From Lucifuga dentata (Eukaryota; Chordata; Actinopteri; Ophidiiformes; Bythitidae): a stretch of DNA of 64,000 nucleotides. The notes under the pieces are model-generated. The model was not told the origin of the DNA, did not search any database, and saw only the letters and a list, made by a program, of their open reading frames with translations. Shown one piece after another: positions 12,401-24,990 of the stretch (its first letter is position 1; every line of letters starts with the position of its first letter). Location of the stretch: contig VXCM01000476.1 of assembly GCA_014773175.1 (NCBI GenBank), forward strand, positions 157,954 to 221,953, read 5' to 3'. Position numbers and translations under genes: made by a program.

Positions 12401-15400
12401 GGCTGGTGGCCTTTGGCTGGTTAAAGAGACAATAAGATAATCCAGTGAGGATTTGGAGCAGGGCCACATACAAAGGATGGCAGGTGGGCACATTTGCCTT
12501 TAGCTGGCACGCCATGTAAATGAGGTGCTAAAGGCCAGCAGCAAACGTAGACGCTGGCACGGAGAGATGGGAGAGAGAGAGGGAGCCAAACAGGACTGAC
12601 AGCCTCGATCACTGTCACCTTGACGGTCTACTGTGTAGTACAACAATCATATCTTCAGTCGTTTCACAATACCAAAGTTTTGTTACAGCGTTATATTGAA
12701 ATTCTAAAGCCATCAAAATTCAATGGCAAATTCTACCCACATAAATAAACTAGAAAACGCCATCCTACACGAATCCTCTGGGATTTCTCTGTGAATGATA
12801 GAAAATGTGTAAATTTTTGAATCTGCATCTGCATCAAAGTACATATAATATAACCATGATGGTTGATGGCGATGATGCTTTATGTGGAACGCCTCAGTCT
12901 GTTTGAGGATGTTAGAGCTTTTTTTTTAGGCTGGAAATGTCTAGCTTTGGCATTTTAATTTATCTTGCTGTTCCACCACCTGTAGAACCAAATGCTACGC
13001 AATTTTGCAGGATGGCTTACACTTGATGCGTACATCTAAAGTTGGTGGCAACTGCACAAATGCATTCAAGAGATATGGAAACTTATTTCAAATAAGCTAC
13101 AACAATTAAGCCAGCAAGTAGTAGGAAATGGAAAAGTTTTAATAAATAAACAAATTAATGATTTTTCCAGACCACTGTAAATATGTTATGTACCAAATTT
13201 GGCTGAAATTTGTAGGAGGACTTGTGGAAAAACTCCATCCGTCTGTCTTCCGTCTTATCTGGGTCTGTGTCGCAGAGGCGTCATGATAAGCAAAGTAGCC
13301 CAGCTGTCCATCTACCTGTGCAGAAATGGGCGTCGGCTTATTCAGGAAACAAAGAATTTTGCATCCCCACTTCATAGTGCAAGAGTCATGATCCAAATCT
13401 TGCTTCATTAACAGCCACACAGTAGCGCTGTCCTCATCAAAATCTCTCCCAAATAATTCAAATGTGGAATTTTTGAGGTATCTTAAAGTGATCAAAACAT
13501 AACTCCTTAGTGAATGCAAAATAAGGGTTTGACACAAATCTAGGCAGTAATTCCTCTCAATTAAGTAAAAGTTCTTAGCAGTATACTAAAGCCTTTGACA
13601 TGTTACTTCATCCTGCAACTTTTTCACTACACCTGCACCAAATCTGAGGAAAGTAGTACAGCACTCTTGTGTATTCATTTTCAGATGGCTGTTCATTCTC
13701 CTCCAACATTTCTAAAACTCAGCCTTTAATTTTTTCAGATTAAGACTAACTATAAATTTATTATTGATATCTTTTGCTCAAAACCTTTGTTTTTCATCAT
13801 TACCTTCCACTTCTCATCTGTACCCAGCATCTGAATTTATGGCTTGCTGCTGCTGTCTGAACTGAAATTGAACTACACTTGTGAATGCATGGAAATTTGT
13901 CTTGCAATCAAAATGCTCCCACAATTTACAACAACAACAAACCATGTAAAACAACAATACACACCATGGAACCTTAAGAGCATCCACATCCATTCACTCA
14001 GTGCTTGAGTGCCTATAAATTACTATAAATAAATATCTATATTGTGGCTGCAATGCCAAAACCTGCCACATGTATTGCCCCTGCATTAGGGGCATTTTCA
14101 TTTAATTTAAACTATATACTTTTGTCGTGGAATTCAATTTTTTTGCACTTTTCTCTGATATATTAGTCCCGGCATTTCATGATTTTCTGGTTCGTCTTTA
14201 GTTTGCTTTTAGGTGAGTTGTTTTCACGTGCCTCTTGGGGAATTTCATCTCATCTGCAGCTTATTGACTTAATCTCTTTTGGCATTGTTGCAGCATTTTA
14301 TCGCTGCAGCTTTAAATCAATCTGCTTCAGGGTTTTATTATGATGCAAATAAATTCCAAACTAATTCAGCGAAAGCTGTTAAAATGACACTACGCTGACA
14401 CTTAGTATTACCATCTAGACTTAACTGCTGAAGAGTCACATGGTTCTCAACTCTCTCAGTAGGTGCAGGCACATATGAATGCACATGCACACACACACAT
14501 TACAAAAGCAATATAAATCTTGATTTGAGGTCAGTCAAAAGTGAAATGGGAGCTGTGGCAGCTGAAGCGGCAGGGAGAGGTAGGGGAGATTATGGAGATA
14601 GAAAAGGGTGAAAAGGGAAGGAGGTGCGAGANGGCAGGGAGAGGTAGGGGAGATTATGGAGATAGAAAAGGGTGAAAAGGGAAGGAGGTGCGAGAGCTGA
14701 GACATTCCAAGGATGTTTGTTGGGCTTGGCTGGCGGCACTCTAAGAACCGAGCTTCCGCTTCGCTGACGTCAGCGCAACAACAACAACTGCAAGAGAGAA
14801 ACTCAAAAATTCAACCTCTAATCTGTCATGTGTATTTGTACTTGCAGACATATTTACTTTGTAGGATCTGAGGCATCTAAACATAGACTGCATGATCGTG
14901 TTCTGCTTACAGACAGGAAGTGCTGACACTGGCACAGCTTTGGTCATAACATTAATAATCAGATTTCTGGAATCAAAGCCGAGTACAATCAGCCACGACA
15001 TGAATAATGATAAATTGTAAATCTGCTTGACAGTAACATCTCACTGACTTATCAATGTTGTTTCCTAGAAGTAGGAAAGAAGCCATTTCCCTGGAGAGCA
15101 GCGACCCCGCTCATAGACATATGTTTACCTATGATTTTCTGCAGGATAGTCATCTGTCAGCAGTACGGAGGATTGTTAGGCAGCATAGATTTGACTCTTA
15201 TGTTACTTTAAATTAAAAGCTCATTTGCATAAACAGACAATTTAATTTTTCTTAATTTTCAACAAGTTTTTTGTGCATTCCAGGTCATCTGTATTTTGTT
15301 AATCAATTTGTTTTGTTTTTTTTTTATCATTATAGCCCAACATCCATTTGCTTGATATTACCTGGAATGCACAACAACAACAACAACAAAAACTCCTAAT

Positions 15401-18400
15401 TTTTAAAGAAATAATAAAAATCAAGTTTTCTGTTTTTGCAAATTAACTGCAAATATTTCCAGGGTGATATCATGTTCCCACCATCTGGCCACCTGACCGC
15501 TGGGAAACAACAGAACTGTCTGCTGCCAAAGCAACACAAACACACAGCCACACAAACAGCCCCCTACACACACATACACACACAGACACCCTGCCTGAGA
15601 GCCACACCAGCTTCAGTTTTAGCACACAACTCACACAGGAGACTAAGTGTCGGAGGAAATACTGAACAAAAACTCTTACGGCCAGCACATTCACTTACAC
15701 ACACAAAGCTCTATTACTTTGAACTGATTTCCTTGTGCCACAAATTGAGAGGGGTGAGCCTCTTTTTTATGTGTCAGATTAAACTTTGGAGGGATAGAAA
15801 AATGGAAAGGGAGCGACAAGTCCATAAAAAGAGGAGAAATCTGATCCTCTGCGAGTGTATCACAGCTATGCAGAGATACAGCTGGAGCTGACTAAAGATA
15901 ATACTGACATAAACCTGACAGCAAGGCAGCTTCCAACTCCCTCCCCATTTAGGTTAGATCACACATAAATGCAAACACACCTGGATTCTCTAATACACCT
16001 GCTGTCAGCTAAAAGTCACTGTCTCAATCTGAACCAGATCCTTCGACTCTACTGACTTGCTCTTCAGTAATTATGCTCATTACCAAGTTCATATAATCAC
16101 TTTGAAACTGCATCGTGATTGAGCTGCAGCATCTGTTCTTTCTCATTAAAGAAGCACTGTCGCTGTGATGTGCATTTAATTGTTTAAATAGGCAGCCTGT
16201 TATGTCATTGCAAACTATATTAGACTTAAACTGCGTAGAATGTTTCACCTATGAACTGCCAGTGAAAAAAATAACAAATCTGTTATGATAATATGGATTT
16301 TTAAGCCCGTTTGAAGCCGTGCTCATAATGAGTTACAGTATAAGGTCATCGTACCGTCGGTAATTTGAGTTGTGCAGTTGTGATAATAAATGTTCATTAC
16401 TCAGAGCCGTGGCCAATTTGGTCAACCTCATCCTGGATTAAAGCTGGCTTCTGCAGTTAGCTCACAAAGGTGAGGCCTACTGTGCCATTTTTCTTGCAAA
16501 TTAACTGAAATACTTCTTCAGAACCATGTATCTGTTGCTGTGGTTAAATGTTTTGAATAGTTTTGGTACATTCTACGCAGAAATTTTAAGTTTGCAGTTA
16601 TTATTAAGGTTTATTATGAAGGGTTTTTTTTTTTTTTTATAAACACAGCCTCCCAAGAATTAGATAAATCATTTCAATTCAACAAAACTCGAAAAATACA
16701 TCAGAATTTTGGTTAAATCCTCGACCAAACGGAGCTGATGGAACTGAACTCTCAGTGATTAGTTGTTTAACTGATGGCGCTTGGACATCCAGTTTCAACA
16801 ACACTGCCAGCAGAAACATGAAGACGGGTCTGTACAACGGACACATCACTTCACAAACCCCAAATCCTCAAATCCTGGGCTCAATGTACTGATTAGGTAG
16901 CCTGCAGCCCTCACGTGTGTCTTAAAACTTCCCTGGCTTCAATATTAGCCTACACACTGTGCTAACCGGAACCTACACTTGGTTAACACAGGTCTATCAG
17001 AAGTAGCTAATTTGAAGGTTTCTCTGGAATTCGCCTGTAGAGAGATTCCAGTAAATCCATTAACACTCTAGGCTAGACCAGGCTATACTGCAGCAACCTT
17101 GTAGTCTATAGCGATGAGGTGAAAGGCCTCAACACGACACATGGGATTAGTTTTAAATGGGCCATCTGTCTGAACCTCTGGATTAAAGACAGTACATAGC
17201 AATCACAGTTACTTAGAAATGGAAAGAGAGGAGGGGAGGGAGGAGACGGAGAGGCAGGCAGGGAGGGAGCAACGTCTGACGGATTAAATATGACGACTTC
17301 TTCAGACTTTCACTTGGCCCATTCTCTGCCATAGCTTCGGGTCACATGGGAAGATGGAAGGCATGAAAGGAATGCTGGGTACACTGGCTGAGGAGGCGGG
17401 AGAGACGGAACAAGAAAACTGAGAGGGAGAAGAAACATTCCCTCCGTGAACAGTGAAGTTTGACCTGAATCCCACTGCTAACTAACATCGACGCAGATTT
17501 GCCACATCGTGTTGATAGACCCTGGTGATGATGTCTATTAAATTCAGTAATGGGAGACTAATTGTTTGGGGTTCTCAGTTGGTATTAGAAGAAACTGGGA
17601 AGGCATGAATAAGGGAACTGAAGGAATAATCTTGCAATAAGCAGAATGAGTTTTCTGATGATATCTTATTTCCTCACTATTTCAAACATCCTAATGCTAT
17701 TGTTCACTGTGTACAGAGTGTAACAAGATATGTTAATCAAAGGACATATGAGATTCATGAGCTCACGTTCACTTGGAAACAGCATAACTTCATGTAAATT
17801 CACCTTGATACAAAGCCATAATTCATAATGTCAATTCATTAACATATTTTATTTTTCACTGACAAAGACTTTCAATAGCTTTATCTTCTGGGTTTCTTGT
17901 AAGGGCAGCAAGGAAAAAATGGTAACACAAGTGATGCGTTTGAAAATGGACGATTAATAATGCATAACAGTGCAGCAATTAAGGAAATGGCCCATACCAA
18001 TGAAAAACACTGGTATTTTTCTTTAAGAGCCATATTTATCTTGTGGACAGGATCTCTCCGGCAACATGATATATCCAGAGAGCTGGGTCACATGGTCCCA
18101 CAGCCCAGTCTCCCTGGAGTTCCTGTTGCTAAAGAGACGGATGAAGTGCTGTATAGTGGAGACCGGGGGGGTGCAGGGGTCGGGTGTTGGGGTGGTGTAT
18201 TAAGGAGAGGTGCTGAGGTGTCCTGTATATCTCTATCAGTGTTACTGATACTAGTCTGTAAGATATGCAGATCGTAATCACGACTACATTCTTGCATCTT
18301 ACCCCAATAATTCTAATGAAAAAGGCGTGTACGAACTGTCAGCGGTGTAGACTTAGTTGCGTGCCAATTGGTGACAGGCGTGTTTGTGTGCCTGTCTCCC

Positions 18401-19237
18401 CATGTGTCTGCGTTGCCCTGGGAGCAGGGAGGGGATAAATTTAGCGCTTTAGCCCCAGACTGGAGGCAGTGGCCCTTTATCCTGCACTGTCCTACTTAAC
18501 AGAGTGCTGCTCTCTGCTTCCGCCTGCCACAGCGCACCAGGACCCACATTCACCTCTCATAATCTGGCCATAACAACAGAGCGGGGAATGTTTGACCATA
18601 TCGTTCACACACACACACAAACACACACACACACACACACACACCAGCATGCAGAGCGGTNCCATATCGTTCACACACACACACAAACACACACACACAC
18701 ACACACACACCAGCATGCAGAGCGGTGCACATATGATTTTTATTGCACGCATCGAAACGGTTATATATGTTGTTGTATAACTGCGGCTCGCACTCATAAT
18801 CATTCGCTCTTGTAACAGGAGCTGCTGTGCAATGGCCTCATTCCGTAACAGCTTTGTGTGATAATGATGCTTCAAGATGACAACAACAAAAGGCACAACA
18901 GACTAGACATATTTATTTACAGTGGAGTAGTAATCTAATACGATCCTGATTGCAGCTCAGTTGGAAACGCTGTCTAACTACAGACTGCATACAAGTGGAT
19001 GAGGACAAGATTCCCCCTTTTGTTCTGCTCAAACTGAAACAGCACATCTCACTGTTTTTAATGTTCCTCCGAATTTCGGTGATGCAGCCAATTAGGTGCA
19101 AGTCAACGAGTTAGTCTGCCTTAAGCTGACCAATAGAGCACGAGCATCCCTCTTCACCTTGGAAACACACGATCCCAGGGTGCATTTCCCTGCTGCCATG
19201 ACAACCAGATGGAGCTCTCCCTCCCTCCATCCCCTGT

Positions 19238-19277
<40 letters not shown>

Positions 19278-22200
19278 CCTCCCTCTCTCTCCCTCCCTAT
19301 CTCTATTTCCTGGAGCCAGACTACCTAGCAGCACGAGGTTCACAAAAACAGCCATGCTGCACAACTTGGAGCTGCCTCGACTCCAGACAAAGAGAATAAG
19401 CACTGGATATATCAGCCCACACTGCTGCATCCAAAGTCTCTAGTATAAGCAAAGGCTTCGATCACTGAATCTACATTGATCAAACAAATAGTTTGATAAA
19501 TGCCTTTTGTGTAATTGTCTGTATATCTAATTTTAACCTAAATCTTGAAAGACATCTTTTTCTCACAGACTCTAAATAGTCAAAGGATGAAAAATGGCTA
19601 ATTCTTATTGTGAAAAGAAACAAAGCAATCACCTGGACAAATACCTGCGATAACAGTTAATGACATAAACCTGGAAAGTATAATGCAATGCAATGCAGTA
19701 GCCTTGTAATAAAAACTACCTTTTTAAAATTAATTTTCATTTTATTTTATATTTACTTTTTCTTGAGACCATTTCAGAAAGGTGATGATTTTTAAGCCAT
19801 AATTAATGTTGGCTTTGTACTAGATTGCCAACACAGCAGTAGCTTTAACTAGAGCCTCAAAACTTAGCATAGAGGTGAAGCAACACCTCCCCGACACAGC
19901 AACAACAAAAAACTTAAAGGACCATACCACCCATTTTGTATGTTTGAGCCTAATATATTCAATTTTCATACATATAAGACTGCTGACATCATCACTTACT
20001 GATATAATTTCCCAAAGCATACTACTGGAACAGTGAGTTAAAAAAAATGTTCCTACCTTCAGACCGCCATTGGTTTCAGTTCATTCTGGTATGCTGTTAA
20101 AATCAACTTGTTGATACTTGAAATGTTCTTGGGATAGGTAATCCATCATCGCAAAAAACAAGTATATTCAAGTTTTTTCAAAGTTTCATAAATTTAGCAT
20201 TTAAGTGCAATAAAAAGTGTGGAGTGAATGTATGTCTCCATTGGGGAATATACAGTAGTCCCAAAAGAAGACCTGCGTTTATTGAAAAATTTTAACAACT
20301 GTGACCTTAACTATTAGCAACCAAAACATCGATTTTTAAGATGGGTGTATTGCTTGAAAATTTGATTTTGAAAGATTAAGAGATGTTGCATAATATCAGG
20401 AAAACTAAAACACGTTGAAAGCTGAATTATATAATATGTTTTTATCCTTTGGGAAATGATTGTCAGTAATCTCACACGTATGAAAACTGAATATGTTAGG
20501 CTGAAACATTCAAAATGGCTGGTATAGTCCTTTAAGATGATTAGGAAAGGCAGCTTTATTTGGAGGGCTGTCATACAAGACTTCATTACACTGTGCATGT
20601 GTACCTGTTAAAGCGGTAGGTTGGTGTATATGTGCGTGCAGTTATTTTGCTAATTTGTCTTCTATGTGTGGTTGTATTTGGTTATCCAACATGCAGGTAA
20701 GTTTATCAATGTGCTCCTACTGAACATGATGAAAATCCACTGTCCATGTCGTGAAATGTAAATCAAGACAATTACCAAAGCCATTACAAACCAGATAAAT
20801 GAGAGCAGGGAGAGCAAGACAGAGGCACTGTGAGAGAGATGATGTAAGGCTGGGGTTTGAGGTTTAGGTTATAAAGACTGTCAGATAAAAGCTGCCTATA
20901 CCAAGTGTTGCAACTCTCTGATGATCTGAGGGGAATCTCTGATGATCAGACACCTGCTTGGACAGCAGTCACTCTGACAACTCATGCATGATTTTGTTAA
21001 GTGCGACAAATTGCTTAATCCTGCCTTTATATAGCTTCAGAATATTAAAACACTTTACATAACCAAAAGAGTCTGGAAAGTTCTGCTGTCTTGTGGACAT
21101 GAACAGCAGCAAGGCTGTTTCTCAGGCTGCCATGAGGAAGTTTTAGTGAGTTGCAAATTCAACTGCAATTTGGAAACTGCACTCTTGCATTAAAATTTAC
21201 ACCAATTTGCATTTAAATGTTTCACTTGTATGCATATTTTATTTCAAAATTCAAATGTCATTTTGCAATTTCATTCAGTATCACTGTTTTCATGCAATTT
21301 CATGCAGTTTCATTGTTGGAAAAGTCTCTTTCATAGTGAAATGCAGGCTTTGGAAGCGGCTTTATTTTGGGGCTGTCCTGAAAAGCTTTTTATGGATTAG
21401 TAGTTTAATATCACAGTTTTTTGGAAGCGTCGCCTTGCGATGGTGCTGTGGTGAGAGTGTTCCTGTTATAACCGCTGTTATTTTCGGTGTCATAATTGAG
21501 CGATTTCCTACATTTATAGAAGACACAGTAAGTCCTGTTTAACTGTGTTACTCAGATTGAAGCCAGTACAGAGGTTTCTCACATCAAGTTGTCATGCACG
21601 AGGGCTGAGGGTTTGGGAAGTAGGAAATAGTGTCAAAAGTAGTTCAGGTATCAATTTTATAATGGTTCTCCGTAGACTTCACCTTCCTGTTACATTTGCT
21701 ATCAGCTGGCTGTGGAAGTGCTACTATAGCATCTGAATGGCATCAGTCAGCGAGCTTTCTGCTTCTCTGGCCTTCGCAGTCTACAGTATGTCTGGAAACA
21801 CAGCTGGAAGGAGATAATTATTTTAGTCTTATATAGCTCGCTATTAGTAGCAGACAAGCCATAAATGTGTAGTTTAGGGGTAGAAAGGATTTTGATTTGC
21901 AAGAACACGAGCTTGTGTTATCTTCAAGTTCAGCTGTGAACCATAGTTGGAAAAGTCTCAATTAAAAAGAAATGTTTGACTGCCTGTTGCTCGGCTCATT
22001 TCTGCATCTTCATGAGTCAGAGTACTTAAATCTCTCTGAACAGCCTGTGGCAGCGATGCACACAAATAAGCACTGAATATGTAGTGGAGAAGTGGGAGCG
22101 GCCATTGGTTCCCCAGATTATTCTCCCTCTCTCACTGGAAATTCATATTTGATTGACAGAAAGAATCTTCAGTTTGATTGGTTGCATTGATGTGAAACGT

Positions 22201-24947
22201 CGCCCCGCCGTGATGGAATGAATAACAGATGGGGGACAGCACACATGTTAACGCCATTATTTGGAATAAATTTGCAAATCAATTTCCATGGAAAGAACAT
22301 GTAACGCCATATGCCTGTTTTTGTGTGAAAAAAGACTCATTCAAGACCATTAATACAGAAATATGAGACTTAAGGAATTTAAGGAGTTATTTCAAGGTAA
22401 TTCTAAATTTTTGAATTCTAAAACAAATTAATGGTATAAAATTTCACTTTCCATTTTGCAACATAGCTATGAATAAAGTATGAAATTCTGGAGAAAAAAA
22501 AGTCAGCCTCTCTTGCATTTGTGAAAATGTGACAATATTTTCTCTTGTATTGGAATTCATATTAATGCTTTTATCTGCATCATTTGCAATGCATGTAACA
22601 GCAAATGCAAATGACTTTGCATTCGTGACTGTATTTAAAATTTTAGGGCAACAAAATACTTCTTGCCAAATGACATTTAAATTTGAAGTGACACATCCAT
22701 ATTGTTCCTGACTAACCTTTACCTCAATGGCTGCATTTACAGTGTCACCACAATATGGATCAATAAAGTTACCAGAAGCTACACTATTATCCCCAGAAAA
22801 ACCACTGGTGCTATAAACAGTCATCCTCACCACACTTCCTGAATCGTTCCTGTTTGCTGTGGAATTACAAAAAAAAAAAATTATTCTGAATCAGGTTTGT
22901 AGTTCAATCCACTGACTCCGTGCTAATTTCTGTCATGATAAATGAACAATCGCACTGTATAACCAGTTGTGCCGACTGTTTGGTTTTAACAGAGAAGTTA
23001 TGCAGACTGATCAGCTTTGTTTCTACATTTTCTACATGTAAAATACTGTACATGTTATTTTAAGGGTTAGGGTTAGGGGTTAGAGTTAGTTTTCCAATAC
23101 CAGTTTAATATGGTTCACTGTAGTGTCAAGACTGTAAAGGAGACACAATATTCTCAATGGAGCAGCAACAGTTTGTATTTCACTGTGGCCACAAGAACAT
23201 AATCCTCAAACTCTGGCTTCCAACTAGGCTACAACATGCTCGTGCTTAAAGGTGAACACTTCTGTTCCTATCTAATACTATCTCACACATCTGCATTTTT
23301 GCACTCATATATGTGAGCTCGGTTATACTGTGTACTTGCTTGATAAGAAAAATGGCAAGGTTTTCACAGCAGTAGATATGCCTGTAAAGACATTTTTTTT
23401 CATTTTCCTTCATGTAAATTGAGAATTGGTGTGGTTAATGACCTACTACCCAGTAATATGTTTTCTTAATTAAAGGTGTTTAAAGCTACAAGATTCTTAG
23501 AGGAAATAACCAGAGAAGTCAGTAAACACTGCTAATCAGGCATGTGTATGTGTGTGAGGTGTGTCGGACGCGTCTCCAAAAAAAGCCATGTGTGAAACAC
23601 TGTACAATTTTCACTGGAGAGTAAGTGCTTTAAGCTGAAAAATAGTGAATCTTTCCTCCTGCGTAACTAGTGACTAACGATGATGTAAGGTGTGAGCGCA
23701 GCCTTGAAAGACACGGCCGTACCACCCATGTGAATGAAATCCCTGCAGGGCTGGATGCTCATTTCTCCAGAGCAGCATCAGCAGAATAAATCAGAGCATC
23801 TCCATAGCAAGAAGACACACGGGGAGCAGAGGAAGTGCTGGTTGCTTGGGAATGTAACAAAGCGGGACATGGTGTTTTGTTCTTAACGTCATGCATTCTG
23901 TGGAACCACATCCAAGGTTCACGGGCCATTTTAGTAAACAAACATCATAACCCACATTAATGCCACGTTTGTTAAAATGCAGAATTTCTGACTTTCAGCC
24001 AGGAAGACAAAAGAAAGCAACCCCTCACATCTGAATTCTTACTTGGGAAGTCACACGAGCTTTGTCGACCCTAAGTTCAGTGTTGATGTCATTTCAATAT
24101 GACTGCTCACATCGTAAACAGTCAATTCTGATTATAAATGAATGTTTAGGAGCATTTTCTTTAAATAAATTAGCATACAGACACAGTCACAGGTCAAACA
24201 TACAACACTGGTAATGCAGCAGCTGTTTTGAAAAGGTAAATAATTCATAAACGTTAAAACGTAGATTCTTTTGTTCTAAGAGGACAAAGAAAATAAAAGT
24301 TTTCATGTAGGCGTCCATGCTGTCTCCAGCTTGCTTAGTTTAGCTCGAATGCGTGGTGGTCGCACATGACGGAACTCCGAGTTGCGACGTCCCAATTCCG
24401 AGGTACAGCGAGTGCAGCATAATAACAGGAAGAATGTTTCAGTGTTAGACCAGCTGGTCTGGGGGTGCTAGCGGCACCGAAAAAACACCAAAGGGGCCTT
24501 TTGAATTTCTGTCACAGTTTTGTGGCGCTTTGTTTGTNCGGCACCGAAAAAACACCAAAGGGGCCTTTTGAATTTCTGTCACAGTTTTGTGGCGCTTTGT
24601 TTGTCAAAATCCCAGCAAGGCTGGAGCGCAGCGGAACACACACCAAAGGGAGAGGAAAAACAACAGCATCCTTCATGACAACTCAAATTCAGGGTGGTTG
24701 CACCACTATTTATAACCTGCCCAGTCTGCTCTGTGACAGCACGAATTTTGTCTGTTCTTTATCTTTTGTCACTTCACAGTGAAGTGAAAATCCCACACTT
24801 GTCCTGAAAGCTCAAATTTTGCGCTGTAAGTGAGTAGCCATAGTGCTACCAAAAAGTATGGTTTTGGTAAGTATGGTAGGATTGTTAGTAGGACTATGGC
24901 TACTCGCTTACAGCCTGCCGATTATAACGACAAGAAGTTAACAGAGN

Positions 24948-24990
<43 letters not shown>

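Noticed and set aside
13139..13537. 132-residue open frame on the minus strand in intron 3
   Set aside because: It is the longest open frame outside repeats, but it has no family resemblance, no splice context and an ordinary AT-rich composition. A frame of this size is expected by chance in 64 kb.
18492..18896. 134-residue minus-strand frame with a repeated segment
   Set aside because: It reads through a CA microsatellite and an N-centred assembly duplication, so the internal repeat is artificial.
22444..22833. 129-residue open frame on the minus strand in intron 3
   Set aside because: No recognisable motif, although it is in the med13 sense direction. The MED13 protein is continuous between exons 3 and 4 without it.
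24465..24782. 105-residue plus-strand frame with a duplicated N-terminal segment
   Set aside because: It spans the N at 24538 and its 66-bp duplication, with no homology recognised.
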